Notes: a model not told the origin generated them from the letters alone. Positions 33,161 to 42,825 are shown, counted from the first letter of the stretch. The stretch is DNA of 45,300 nucleotides from Bacteroidota bacterium (GCA_023251455.1 JAHEYT010000053.1:1-45300); one strand, 5' to 3'. Made by a program: numbers and translations.

Positions 33161-33197
33161 CAAATATAGCTGATATAGAGCAAGTTTTGAAGCATGC

Positions 33198-33240
33198 ACC
33201 CAATTTTACACCCAGTTGTGTAAGGTTGGGTTTTTTTTTT
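33198..33240 (+). terminator. Rho-independent terminator after tmRNA
   Basis: ACCCAA..TTACAC pairs with GTGTAA..TTGGGT (two mismatches inside), followed by ten or more T's. Confidence 0.8.
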
Positions 33241-33241
33241 T

Positions 33242-34508
33242 AGTTACCCTATTCGACAGTCTATTTTGACCCAACCTTCTCAATTAATATTTCAACGATT
33301 TCATTTTGTAAGTGAGATTTACTCTATGACTCAAATTTTTATAAAAAAGGAAATGACAAATTTCGGGTATGATGATGATGTGCTGTTGAAATGGGAAATA
33401 ACCGGCACCGGGAAGTGGAAGGGGGGGGTATTCTCATTTCAATAGCTTGATGAAATAATCAATAAAGGCAAAACAAAGCGAAAATGATCGGCGACCGTGG
33501 GTTTTATGGGGCAAACAATTTGCAGATAAAAATAAGTGGGAATGGTCTTGCTGTGGGTGGAAAGAAGTGTGGGTGTTGAGGCACGAAACACTTACACGAG
33601 GGGTGCTGAAGCTGGTGAGGTGAACGAATAAAATAGTGATATGAGGTACGAATGGAACGGTTGAATGAGTGAGACCAACCGGCTGCAAGCATAAGGCCAA
33701 GCGCAAATGAGCCTTTATTTTTACCTGCACCATTAAAGGGTGGTGGGGCTTTTGTGGTTTTTGGTCTTCATGGGTGAACCCTTCGCAGAACAGACCGTTG
33801 ATTGGGTTGGGAAAAACGAGGGTAGTGACTGAATGCAACAGAGCGAATGGGGTTGGGTGAAATGAAGCTTCTCCTTTTGGCTTTGAGTTCCGGGTTGTGG
33901 GTGGAAAAGCCAAAGGGGAGCGGAATGAAACGGAGGGTTGGCATGAGCGCAATGTTTATTGTACTAATCAAATAAAGAATTAGTTTATACTGTTAAATAT
34001 TAGTAAGTTAAATAGCCGTTTCCCGCATCAAACAACCTTTTGAGTCTCTATTTATTTGGTTGATTGTGCACGTAGACATCCAGAAGACTAGTTGAGTTAG
34101 ATCAACAAATGGATTACTTGTCCATGCGTTCGACAGGTTGGTTGCTGCATATATAGCATTGGCAATTTAACCCGTGATTCTCATTTATAAGTAATTTTTC
34201 CACTTGTACCTCAGAGCATCTATTCTTCTAAAATTCTTGGCTTAACAGTGAAATTTGTGTGCATAATTGGTTACGTTAATTGTCAACAAACACATCAGAA
34301 AGGTAACCCTCTTAGTACATGTTATATAACAATATACATTCCTTGACAAATGTTTTCTGTATTTAAGTCATCTCAACTCACTCAACTACTACGTTTTGTA
34401 ATTATAACTTACAGCTATGTTCCATAACATAATTCATTTGATGCCTTTGGAGAAAATAATTTGTTCAATATATCATAAATTTGATAAACTGCGAATCAAA
34501 ACTTGATT
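33242..34508. other. 1.2-kb region without a convincing gene; G-rich strand bias
   Basis: A 39-codon plus-strand frame (33326-33445) ends beyond a run of eight G's (33421-33428). No homologue is recognised. From about 33400 to 33960 the plus strand is strongly G-rich. The long minus-strand frame there (172 codons) has a Pro/His/Ser/Phe-rich composition typical of a shadow of non-coding or low-complexity DNA. An inverted repeat lies at about 33872-33920 (CTCCTTTTGGCTT with AAGCCAAAGGGGAG). From 33960 the sequence becomes AT-rich and carries the presumed promoter of the peptide cluster. A structured RNA, an origin of transfer or a dispersed repeat are possible readings; none is established. Confidence 0.4.
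34476..34483 (+). promoter_or_regulatory. Possible -7 box of the peptide-cluster operon
   Basis: TAAATTTG (TAnnTTTG) lies 25 bp upstream of the LanC-like gene. No good -33 element at standard spacing. Confidence 0.35.
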
Positions 34509-35576
34509 ATGGATACTACTGCTCCTTTTTCTAGGCATCAACGCATCACCAATACACTGCTTCTAAACGCCAGTTTTATTGACAACATTGGATTAATGCA
34601 TGGTAAAATGGGAATTTCCATCTACTTCTTTCATTTAGCCCGAGAAACTCAAAACCGGATTTATAAAGATTATGCAGAAGATTTAATTGATGAAATCTAC
34701 GAAGAAATTAATACAACGACGCCTTTCGATTTCGAAGATGGATTAGCTGGAATAGGTTGGGGAATTGAATATTTAGCGCAAAACGGATTTATTGATGCTG
34801 ATACAGATGAAGTACTGGAGACAATTGATAGCCAGTTATGTTTATCAAAAGAACAATTTAAAGGACCGGGGTTATTGAATGGAATTACAGGGTTGGGTGT
34901 CTATTATCTGAGCCGCATACAAAACCCACATTCAACTAATGAAAAAACAACTACGTTTTTAAACAAGCAAATCTTAATACAAATTATTGATGAGCTCGAG
35001 CTAATTCTCGGAAACAACATTTTAAAATTGGCAAACAGTTCCGAAGACTATAGCCTGACTTGGGATTACACCATTTTGCTGTTGTTCTTTACGGAGGTAA
35101 ATCAATTAAGTCTGGGCTACCATAAAGTTGACCAGATACTCCAACAACTTATTCATCCTTTTCTTGAACTCATTGATTTACCGAAACAACACAGTAAGTG
35201 TTTATTGTTGACCTTCGCTTTTAGTAGGATGAAATATTGTATTTTACCTCAAACTTTAAAAGACTCCATTGATAAATTAATTCAAAGACTACTCACTAGA
35301 CTTGACCGGCTAACTATTGCTAATGAATTAACCTCTAACTCCTCAGCTTTGCAAAAAGGAACCAGTGGTATTGTTTGGATTTACCAACAGTTATTTCATA
35401 TTACTGGTAATAGTTTCTACCAAATTGAAGAAAGCTATTGGAAAACATACAGTTTTAAACTCGATGAAAGCAGTCAATATTTATCCGGGCTTTATCTAGG
35501 AAAAGAAAATGAGAAAAATGTATTTGGACTCTTATCTGGATTAGCAGGAATAAATCTTATACAATTATGGAAATAA
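34509..35576 (+). CDS. LanC-like barrel protein lacking zinc ligands
   Basis: 355 residues from ATG at 34509; a TTG two codons earlier is a less likely start. Repeated LanC-type (alpha/alpha) barrel segments: GLMHGKMGISIYFFHLAR, FDFEDGLAGIGWGIEYLAQN, GPGLLNGITGLGVYYLS, LQKGTSGIVWIYQQL and VFGLLSGLAGINLIQLW. In true lanthionine cyclases the zinc is held by a Cys in a W-C-x-G block and by a Cys-His-Gly block. Here those places read TWDYTILLLFF and QKGTSGIVW, so no zinc site is apparent. It is probably a non-catalytic or differently working member. First gene of a peptide-maturation cluster, with its stop overlapping the start of the glycosyltransferase gene. Confidence 0.85.
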   Translation: MDTTAPFSRHQRITNTLLLNASFIDNIGLMHGKMGISIYFFHLARETQNRIYKDYAEDLIDEIYEEINTTTPFDFEDGLAGIGWGIEYLAQNGFIDADTDEVLETIDSQLCLSKEQFKGPGLLNGITGLGVYYLSRIQNPHSTNEKTTTFLNKQILIQIIDELELILGNNILKLANSSEDYSLTWDYTILLLFFTEVNQLSLGYHKVDQILQQLIHPFLELIDLPKQHSKCLLLTFAFSRMKYCILPQTLKDSIDKLIQRLLTRLDRLTIANELTSNSSALQKGTSGIVWIYQQLFHITGNSFYQIEESYWKTYSFKLDESSQYLSGLYLGKENEKNVFGLLSGLAGINLIQLWK

Positions 35577-36745
35577 TAAACTGGATTATAATAAAGAGCA
35601 AGGATCGCGGAATTGATTACGGAGTTGGTACTTTCATTAAACAACTTTCACAAGGCCTTGCGCTACTGAATGATATTGATGTGTTTGTGATAGAAGTCGG
35701 TGATGAAAAGATTACAGAATTTAGCATTGAAAAAAAAACTGATATAACATATTTCAAATTTCCTAAACCTAAGCTTCTGAAAGATATCGATACAATTACA
35801 AACTATAAAAGATTCGCCAAAAGCATTGTTCGTATTGTATTATCTTATTTACCTATTGAACGAAAAAATGTTGTTCATATGAATTTTGTTTTTCAATATT
35901 TTATAGGTGCTGAATTCAAAAGTGCGCTTGATTGTAAATTGATTTTTACGCAACATTTATTTATCCCTGAAATAGATACATCGAATAATTCATTCGATAC
36001 AGAAAGACAAACATATTCATTGGTTGATCGAATAGTTACTGTAACCAAACATGGGAAAGATCACTTAGTTAACAAATTTGTGGATGAAGGAAAAATCACA
36101 ACAATATTCAATGGGATTGATTCTCAGTTGTTTTCAAGCAAGAATAATGAAGAAAATATCAGGCAGAAATATGGTATTGGCTTAAATGAGAGAATTGTAT
36201 TGTATAGTGGTAGGATTGACCCCATAAAAGGGTTAAAATACCTTACACTGTCATTTTCTATTTTATTAAAAAAAATACCGAATTGTCGGTTAGTTATAGC
36301 CGGAAATGGAGATTATGAGGAATTAATTCAGGGTTCCAAGGCGTTTTCGTCAAACATCAATTATTTAGGATTTATTCCACTTGAGGATTTAATAGCATTA
36401 TACCATGAAGCATCTATCGGGGTTATCCCTTCACTGGAAGAACATTGTAGTTATGTTGCCCTCGAAATGCTCCATTGTGGTTTACCTGTTGTAGCCACTT
36501 GTCTTGGTGGATTAAAAGAAATCTTTTCCCATAATGAAAATGCTTTTTTAGTAGATACCATACCTGATCAAACGAATATTTATGGCATTGCTCCAAATAT
36601 TAATCAGTTAGCAAATTACATGTTTAACCTATTAGCCGACGATCAATTAAGAAAGATTTTTTCACGAAATGCCATAATCATGGCTAACGATAAATTTTCT
36701 GCAGACAAGATGGTCAATAATTATGTAAGATCAATAACAAACTAA
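35567..36745 (+). CDS. GT4-family (GT-B) glycosyltransferase in the peptide cluster
   Basis: 392 residues. N-terminal acceptor domain (IIKSKDRGIDYGVGTFIKQL, LIFTQHLFIPEID, VTVTKHGKDHLVNKFVDEGK) and C-terminal nucleotide-sugar domain (IVLYSGRIDPIKGLKYLTLS, VIPSLEEHCSYVALEMLHCG with the E-x7-E block, LPVVATCLGGLKEIF), typical of group 1/GT4 transferases. The start codon overlaps the LanC-like gene by 10 bp and the stop is 2 bp before the next gene, so all three are co-translated. In this setting the likely acceptor is the precursor peptide (Cys, Ser or Thr side chain), as in glycocins, although known glycocin transferases are GT2-type. An envelope glycan role is the alternative. Confidence 0.88.
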   Translation: MEIINWIIIKSKDRGIDYGVGTFIKQLSQGLALLNDIDVFVIEVGDEKITEFSIEKKTDITYFKFPKPKLLKDIDTITNYKRFAKSIVRIVLSYLPIERKNVVHMNFVFQYFIGAEFKSALDCKLIFTQHLFIPEIDTSNNSFDTERQTYSLVDRIVTVTKHGKDHLVNKFVDEGKITTIFNGIDSQLFSSKNNEENIRQKYGIGLNERIVLYSGRIDPIKGLKYLTLSFSILLKKIPNCRLVIAGNGDYEELIQGSKAFSSNINYLGFIPLEDLIALYHEASIGVIPSLEEHCSYVALEMLHCGLPVVATCLGGLKEIFSHNENAFLVDTIPDQTNIYGIAPNINQLANYMFNLLADDQLRKIFSRNAIIMANDKFSADKMVNNYVRSITN

Positions 36746-36747
36746 TA

Positions 36748-38397
36748 ATGTATGAAATGAAAAGAAATAAAGAGGAAAATACGGTATTTGTTCTTCAGAA
36801 AGCTATCAGGAGGTTCAAAATAAAAGTTACGGACACATCTATTAGAGAATTTTTGTTAGCTCATCCATATTACCCTTCATTAAAGAGTGTATGTGATGCT
36901 CTAAATAAATGGGGAGTTGAGTATTACCCTTTAAAATTGGAAATTGATGAGATCAAGGATTTAGAAATGCCGTTTATTGCCCATTTAAGAGTGTTTGGAG
37001 GGCAGCTTGTATTTGTTGAAAAAATAGAGAATGGTCATGTGTTTTATTCGGCGGCAGAAGGGAAAAATCAAAAAGAGGTGTTTTCAAAATTTGCGGAGAA
37101 GCTTTCAGGGGCAGTTATTGTAATGGAGGCTGGTAAGGATTCGGGTGAAAAGGGATATAGACAAATTCGGCAAAATGAAATTTTGAATAAGATACTCTTG
37201 CCGTTTGGAATTTTTACGGTTCTGCTTGTGTGTCTTTTAGGTATTTCCCAGAATTTTGGGGATTTGGGTGCAAAACATACCTTAATACTTTGGGGATTAA
37301 TAATTACGAAAATTACCGGCATTGTAGCATCTCTTTTATTAGTAATGCACGAATTTAAAATTCATTCTCCTTTAATTGACAAAATTTGTGGCTTCAGCTC
37401 AAAGACCGACTGCGACGAAGTGCTTGCTTCAAATGCTTCCCAATTGTTTGGATGGTTTAACTGGGCCGATGCAGGTCTTATATATTTCATTAGCACACTC
37501 ATTTATATATTAGGGGTCAGTGGCAACCCTTCATTTGGATTTCTAGCAATTATTAGTCTCGTTTCATTGCCGTACCCTGCATTTTCAATTTATTATCAAT
37601 CGGTAAAACTAAAAAAATGGTGTCCTTTCTGCGTGCTTGTCCAATTGGTTTTAATAGCCGAATTTGTACTCTTATTACCTGTATTCAAAACAATGACTTT
37701 TACCGGAACTGATGCACTCAAACTCATTAACTCCTTTTTTGTCACTGCTTCACTTTGGCTCATTTACAAGGCATATTACAATAAAACAAATGAAATTATA
37801 CTCGAACGAAATTCATTTTTACACTTTAAACGGAATCCAGAAATTTTTGCTTTTCTATTAACGAGCAATGGGTATCACGAAATTTTTGAAGACAAAGACA
37901 GTTTGATACTTGGTTCTCCTGATGCCACTATAACTGTGACTGCGTTTTTGAGTTTATACTGTAACCCTTGTGCAAAAGCATTTAAACAAATTAAAACATT
38001 GTTAGAAAATCATACTGATATAAAAGTCAATGTTATTTTTTCAGTTTATGATGATGAAGAAACTTTAGAAACGATTAATACCCTTTACTATCTGTATACA
38101 AAGAAAAGTTCGGAGGTTATAATTGATTTTCTAGACAAATGGTATTCAATACCGATACCATCAAGAAAATCACTTATTCAGAATGAATTGGTTCTTGAGC
38201 AATACAATATGGCTAAGATAATTAAAGACAAGAATAAGCGGTTGTTTGCTGAGTATAAAGTCGAGGGTACTCCTACAATTTATATTTGTGGATATCTATT
38301 TCCAATCCAATATGGATTTAATTATATCGAATATTATCTAGAAGAAATAAAAGCTTTAAAAAGGGAAGGAGGAGTGAAGGTAAAAGCTAATATTTAA
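36748..38397 (+). CDS. C39-like / VKOR / thioredoxin fusion (disulfide-forming enzyme)
   Basis: 549 residues, three parts. Residues about 5-130 resemble a C39 peptidase domain (FLLAHPYYPSLKSVCDALNK, PFIAHLRVFGGQLVFVEKI) without the catalytic Cys-His pair, so it is probably a peptide-binding module. Residues about 145-345 are a membrane vitamin-K-epoxide-reductase domain with loop cysteines Cys214 and Cys222 (KICGFSSKTDC) and the active CxxC Cys292/Cys295 (KKWCPFC). Residues about 375-549 are a thioredoxin/DsbA-like domain with Cys405-x-x-Cys408 (LYCNPCAKAF) and cis-Pro region EGTPTIYICG. VKOR-thioredoxin pairs oxidise substrate cysteines, passing electrons to quinone. The adjacent six-cysteine precursor is the obvious substrate. 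Confidence 0.88.
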   Translation: MYEMKRNKEENTVFVLQKAIRRFKIKVTDTSIREFLLAHPYYPSLKSVCDALNKWGVEYYPLKLEIDEIKDLEMPFIAHLRVFGGQLVFVEKIENGHVFYSAAEGKNQKEVFSKFAEKLSGAVIVMEAGKDSGEKGYRQIRQNEILNKILLPFGIFTVLLVCLLGISQNFGDLGAKHTLILWGLIITKITGIVASLLLVMHEFKIHSPLIDKICGFSSKTDCDEVLASNASQLFGWFNWADAGLIYFISTLIYILGVSGNPSFGFLAIISLVSLPYPAFSIYYQSVKLKKWCPFCVLVQLVLIAEFVLLLPVFKTMTFTGTDALKLINSFFVTASLWLIYKAYYNKTNEIILERNSFLHFKRNPEIFAFLLTSNGYHEIFEDKDSLILGSPDATITVTAFLSLYCNPCAKAFKQIKTLLENHTDIKVNVIFSVYDDEETLETINTLYYLYTKKSSEVIIDFLDKWYSIPIPSRKSLIQNELVLEQYNMAKIIKDKNKRLFAEYKVEGTPTIYICGYLFPIQYGFNYIEYYLEEIKALKREGGVKVKANI

Positions 38398-38480
38398 AAA
38401 TTTGGAAGTTATTGCGACAGTCTTTGAAATGATAGAAAAGACAAAATAATAAAATTAATTACTAATATTAAACTAAGAAA

Positions 38481-38672
38481 ATGAAAAAGTTAAGTAAACT
38501 ATCGATTAATCCTGAAAAGGTATTGAAAAATGAAGAATTAGTCAATTTAAAAGGTGGGTATAACGGCGGATTTTGTGAAACCAGTGGTTTGATGTGTTAT
38601 GGACCCTGTTATACTTTTAATAGTCCTGGAACATGTACTCCTACTCTTGGAGGAGGTTGTATCTGTAAATAG
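38481..38672 (+). CDS. Double-glycine leader precursor peptide with six-cysteine core
   Basis: 63 residues. The leader (1-26) is the Bacteroidota natural-product type: MKKLSKLSINPEKVL, then ELVNLKGG with the GG cleavage site at 25-26. The 37-residue core starts YNGGF, is rich in Gly, Thr and Pro, and has cysteines at precursor positions 32, 39, 43, 52, 60 and 62 (C-x6-C-x3-C-x8-C-x7-C-x-C). It sits directly between the VKOR-thioredoxin fusion and a C39 peptidase exporter. I infer cleavage after GG during export, with up to three disulfides. Ser/Thr residues (34, 35, 45, 48, 51, 53, 55) offer glycosylation sites. No lanthipeptide dehydratase or radical SAM gene is nearby. Confidence 0.88.
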   Translation: MKKLSKLSINPEKVLKNEELVNLKGGYNGGFCETSGLMCYGPCYTFNSPGTCTPTLGGGCICK

Positions 38673-39166
38673 TCTTCATTAATATGCAAAACAAGAAGGT
38701 TGACTTGAAAACTATTTTGAATCTTAATAATACGATAAAATAGATTTCGTTTACAAATAGATTTCGTAAATTCAATTGGTATTTTGAAGCGATCTTCTTG
38801 TTAAGTATTTTTTAATTAAAATATAATCAAAAAGTTTTTACTATAAATTCTTTAATTTCCAACTTTGATTTATTGTATAAAATATTTATTAAACAATAAT
38901 TATTTTAATTTTATCATCTTTCATGATATAAGCTTAAAAATACATCATTATTGATAGTGAAGAAACAATAAGGATATGAATATTAAAAAGACATGTAGAA
39001 GGATATCCGATAAACAGATATTTTTAAAATGTTTCAATTGCATTCTATAAACTATGAGAATATCATCTTTTTTTGGAATGATTTGGCAGAAATTATTATC
39101 TAAAAAAATGACAATATAATTTAAATGAGACTTTTTGCTCAAAATTATTAATGTTAAATATACTAA
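38673..39166. other. 494-bp AT-rich intergenic region in the peptide cluster
   Basis: No convincing gene; a 24-codon frame at about 38976 lacks support. It contains a direct repeat AAATAGATTTCGT (about 38741 and 38757) and a distant inverted repeat AACAAGAAG/CTTCTTGTT (about 38687 and 38802). It probably holds the precursor transcript's 3' end and a separate promoter for the exporter gene. Confidence 0.35.
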
Positions 39167-41413
39167 ATGCCAAAATTTCCTCACTATAAACAACTTGATA
39201 ACATGGACTGCGGCCCCAGCTGTCTTCGAATGGTGGCCAAACATTATGGGAAAACATATTCGTTGCAATACCTGCGTAATCGATCATACATTACTCGCGA
39301 AGGGGTTTCCATGCTCGGTATTAGTGATGCAGCCGAGAGTATTGGATTCCGTACCAAAGGTTATCGCCTGACATGGGAACAATTACGCGATGAAGTTCCC
39401 CTCCCCTGCATCATCCATTGGAACCATCATCATTTTGTGGTAGTTTATGATATCAAACAAGAAAAAAAATCTTTCTTCCTTTCAAAACTCAAAAGAGAAA
39501 AATCTAAGAATAATGATGCAATGATCTACATTGCGGATCCTGTTATCGGTTTGTTAAGCTATTCCAAAGAAGAATTTCTGAAATGCTGGCTAAGCACTAA
39601 AAAGGAAGGCTATCATGAAGGTACAGCATTATTACTTGAGCCAACTCCAGATTTTTACAAGCAGGAAGATGAGCAAAAAGGTAAACTGAAATTTATTTAC
39701 CTGTTGGGATATTTGCGCCCGTACCGGAAATTCATCATCCAGTTGATTCTTGGTATGTTAACCGGAAGTATAATCAGCATGATTTTCCCTTTTCTAACCC
39801 AATCGATTGTTGATTACGGAATCGGGAACAGTGATTTGGCTTTTGTTTTTATGGTTCTGGTCGCTCAACTTTTACTCACGTTGGGCCAAACAGCCAATGG
39901 AATGATTCGTAGCTGGATTATGCTTCATATAACTACTCGAGTAAGCATTTCCTTAATCTCCGATTTCCTGATCAAGTTAATGAAGCTACCCATGTCATTT
40001 TTCGATGTCAAAATGATTGGCGATATAATGCAGCGAATTGGCGACCATAACCGCATCCAATCATTCTTAACCCAATCATTAATAGATATTATTTTTGCTG
40101 TCATTACTCTGGTGATTTACACCTTCATAATGGCTTCATATCATATCGGTATTTTAGGAGTCTTTTTTCTTGGCAGTACATTTTATGTAGGTTGGGTATT
40201 GCTATTCCTCAAAAAGAGACGCGAACTTGACTACAAACGCTTTCAGCAATCTGCTGTCAATCAGAGCAATGTAATTCAGCTTGTTTCCGGCATGCAGGAA
40301 ATTAAGCTCAATTCCTGTGAGAAGCAAAAACGATGGGAATGGGAACGTATTCAGGCTCGCTTGTATAAAGTAAGCGTTAAAAGTCTGATGCTGAACCAAA
40401 ATCAACAAATCGGGGCAACGCTTATCAACCAGTCCAAAGATATTTTTATATCATTCCTTTCAGCCAAGGCTGTAATATCGGGAGATATGACCCTTGGGAT
40501 GATGATGGCAGTGCAATACATTATTGGTCAGTTGAATGCTCCCATTCAGCAATTTATTGGATTTACGCAGGCAGCACAAGATGCTAAGATAAGTCTGGAA
40601 CGTTTGGGTGAAATCCATGATAAAGACAATGAAGAAAGTTCAGAGGAAAATAAAATAATGGAGATACCTCCAAGCAAAACGATTGAATTAAAAAATTTGA
40701 CGTTTCATTATGAGGGTCCGAATTCGCCCAAGGTTCTTAAAAAGATAAATTTGGAAATACCGGCCAATAAGATTACAGCAATTGTAGGTACTAGTGGCAG
40801 TGGTAAAACTACCCTAATAAAATTGTTACTGGGTTTTTACAAACCAGATAAAGGTGAAATAATATTAAATGATATTAATTTAGACAAATACAGCCCAACT
40901 CAATGGCGCAAACATTGTGGTGTTGTGATGCAGGAAGGGTTTATCTTCTCTGATTCAATAGCCAATAATGTCGGTATTGGAGATGAGATCCCTGATTTGT
41001 TAAAAATGGAGAAAGCTATTTCCACTGCTAACATCAAAGACTTTATTGAGTCTTTACCACTTGGATACGAAACAAAGATCGGTAGCGATGGACATGGATT
41101 AAGCACAGGCCAAAAGCAACGAATACTTATTGCACGTTCCGTTTATAAAAATCCTGATTACCTTTTTTTCGATGAAGCCACAAATGCACTAGATGCCAAA
41201 AACGAACGCATGATAATGGAAAATCTGGATCATTTTTTTAAGGGTCGTACAGTTGTAGTGGTGGCTCATCGCTTAAGTACTGTAAAAAAGGCAGACCAGA
41301 TTGTGGTACTTGAAAAGGGTGAGGTTGTTGAAAAAGGCAACCATCAAGAGTTGGTGGAGAAGAAAGGGGTATATTTCCATTTGGTTAAGGATCAACTGGA
41401 ACTTGGACAATAA
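39167..41413 (+). CDS. C39 peptidase-containing ABC exporter (PCAT)
   Basis: 748 residues. The N-terminal C39 cysteine peptidase (about 1-145) has Gln9, catalytic Cys15 (QLDNMDCGPSCLRMV), His89 (NHHHFVVVYD) and Asp124 (IADPVIGL). Six membrane segments follow (about 175-460), then the ATPase (about 515-748) with Walker A GTSGSGKTTL, signature LSTGQKQRIL, Walker B YLFFDEATNALD and switch His in VVVAHRLST. Such transporters cut the leader after double Gly and export the core. With the HlyD protein 17 bp downstream it forms the secretion route for the upstream precursor. The start is fixed by the conserved N-terminus. Confidence 0.96.
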   Translation: MPKFPHYKQLDNMDCGPSCLRMVAKHYGKTYSLQYLRNRSYITREGVSMLGISDAAESIGFRTKGYRLTWEQLRDEVPLPCIIHWNHHHFVVVYDIKQEKKSFFLSKLKREKSKNNDAMIYIADPVIGLLSYSKEEFLKCWLSTKKEGYHEGTALLLEPTPDFYKQEDEQKGKLKFIYLLGYLRPYRKFIIQLILGMLTGSIISMIFPFLTQSIVDYGIGNSDLAFVFMVLVAQLLLTLGQTANGMIRSWIMLHITTRVSISLISDFLIKLMKLPMSFFDVKMIGDIMQRIGDHNRIQSFLTQSLIDIIFAVITLVIYTFIMASYHIGILGVFFLGSTFYVGWVLLFLKKRRELDYKRFQQSAVNQSNVIQLVSGMQEIKLNSCEKQKRWEWERIQARLYKVSVKSLMLNQNQQIGATLINQSKDIFISFLSAKAVISGDMTLGMMMAVQYIIGQLNAPIQQFIGFTQAAQDAKISLERLGEIHDKDNEESSEENKIMEIPPSKTIELKNLTFHYEGPNSPKVLKKINLEIPANKITAIVGTSGSGKTTLIKLLLGFYKPDKGEIILNDINLDKYSPTQWRKHCGVVMQEGFIFSDSIANNVGIGDEIPDLLKMEKAISTANIKDFIESLPLGYETKIGSDGHGLSTGQKQRILIARSVYKNPDYLFFDEATNALDAKNERMIMENLDHFFKGRTVVVVAHRLSTVKKADQIVVLEKGEVVEKGNHQELVEKKGVYFHLVKDQLELGQ

Positions 41414-41430
41414 TCATTTAAGAAAAAGAT

Positions 41431-42729
41431 ATGCCTGAAATAAACAAGACAGAATTGCATAGCGAAGAAATTCAGGAACTGATGGGGTTTATCCCTGTGG
41501 CAATAGTGAGATGGGGGTTGACTGTCCTTTTCATTATACTTGGAGGTATTATTATTGGAAGTTTTTTCTTTAAGTCTCCTGAAATCATTACGGCACCAAT
41601 GGTTTTAACAACTGAAAATCCTCCTGTCCAACTTTTAAGTAAATCTACCGGAAAAATTGATCGGCTGTTTGTTCAAAACGGGCAGAAACTTGATGCTGGA
41701 ACGTTAGTGGCTCTGATCAATAACCCAACAAGTTACCAGGATTATTTGTTGTTAAAAGAAGGTCTAAGTGCGAGGTCGGATATCTCTAGTTGGGACGAAC
41801 AAGTGCTAACTGATGAATTACCTGATCAGCTTACATTGGGAGAATTACAATCGTATTACTCTTCTTTTCTGAAAAACCGAAATAGTTTTAGACATTACCT
41901 AAAGCAAAATTTAATACCCCAAAAGATTGAGCTTTTGAAAAGGCAAATTGTCAAGCAAAAAGAGTATTACCAAACCCAACTACGACAAAAGGATATTCAA
42001 TTGAAAGATTTATGCTTATCAGAGAAAGCATTTGACCGCGATTCTGTATTATTCATAAAGCAGGCTATCAGCGAAAGTGAATATGAAAAAGCACGGCAAA
42101 CCTTGCTAATTAAAAAAGCAGTGTATATTGGATTTGATGCTTCACTAAAGAATACCGAATCATCCATTCTACAAATGCAGCAAAACAGCGTTGAATTGCA
42201 AATGCAACACGAAAAAGAATTGGCTCAATTTCGATTAGATCTTGATGAAACGAAACAAAATATGGAGAACTTGATGCATCAGTGGAAGGAAAAATATTTG
42301 GTTACCAGCCCTATTGCTGGGAAGATAACCTATACTTCTGTTTGGAGCGAAAATCAGGAAGTAAAAGCCGGAGAACTGATCGGGACTGTAATCCCTCAAG
42401 GTGACCTAACAATTATTGCCAAAGCGATTATTCCAACTGCTGGTTTTGGTAAAGTTAACGTAGGCCAAAGGGTGAACATTAAACTTGCTGGTTTCCCCTA
42501 TATGCAATTCGGGATGCTGAAAGGGCGAATCCGTTCTGTTTCATTGGTTCCTGAAGCAAAAGGATATGTTGCTGAAATCGAACTGGAAGAAGGAATGACT
42601 TCATCTTACAGAGAAAACCTGAAATTTATACAACAGATGGATGGAACAGCTGAAATCGTGACCAAAAACTTGCGATTGATCTACCGCTTCATTAATCCGC
42701 TACGAGCATTGTTAGACAATGGATTATAG
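41431..42729 (+). CDS. HlyD-family secretion adaptor of the peptide exporter
   Basis: 432 residues. Cytoplasmic N-terminus, one membrane segment (about 28-47), lipoyl half-motif (VQLLSKSTGKIDRLFVQNGQ), a long coiled-coil hairpin (about 150-290, Gln/Lys-rich), the second lipoyl half (VTSPIAGKITYTSVWSENQE) and a beta-barrel segment. It belongs with the C39 ABC exporter immediately upstream and would connect it to a TolC-type channel. None is encoded in the cluster, so a channel such as the one at 31170 or another chromosomal one must be used. Confidence 0.92.
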   Translation: MPEINKTELHSEEIQELMGFIPVAIVRWGLTVLFIILGGIIIGSFFFKSPEIITAPMVLTTENPPVQLLSKSTGKIDRLFVQNGQKLDAGTLVALINNPTSYQDYLLLKEGLSARSDISSWDEQVLTDELPDQLTLGELQSYYSSFLKNRNSFRHYLKQNLIPQKIELLKRQIVKQKEYYQTQLRQKDIQLKDLCLSEKAFDRDSVLFIKQAISESEYEKARQTLLIKKAVYIGFDASLKNTESSILQMQQNSVELQMQHEKELAQFRLDLDETKQNMENLMHQWKEKYLVTSPIAGKITYTSVWSENQEVKAGELIGTVIPQGDLTIIAKAIIPTAGFGKVNVGQRVNIKLAGFPYMQFGMLKGRIRSVSLVPEAKGYVAEIELEEGMTSSYRENLKFIQQMDGTAEIVTKNLRLIYRFINPLRALLDNGL

Positions 42730-42825
42730 TTCACTGGTTGGTCTCGTTACATATCAGCTAAGTTCTAACACGCAATAGAGATCTATGGGACAAAGAACAA
42801 CACGACACTTACTACATTTAATTAT

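Noticed and set aside
33326..33445. 39-codon plus-strand frame ending after a G-run
   Set aside because: Too short, no recognisable motif; kept only as a note in the gap description.
33434..33952. Minus-strand 172-codon frame as a gene
   Set aside because: Pro/His/Ser/Phe-rich, no domain, no ribosome-binding context; a by-product of G-rich plus-strand sequence.
34509..38672. Classical lanthipeptide cluster
   Set aside because: No LanB, LanM or LanKC dehydratase, and the LanC-like protein lacks the zinc ligands.
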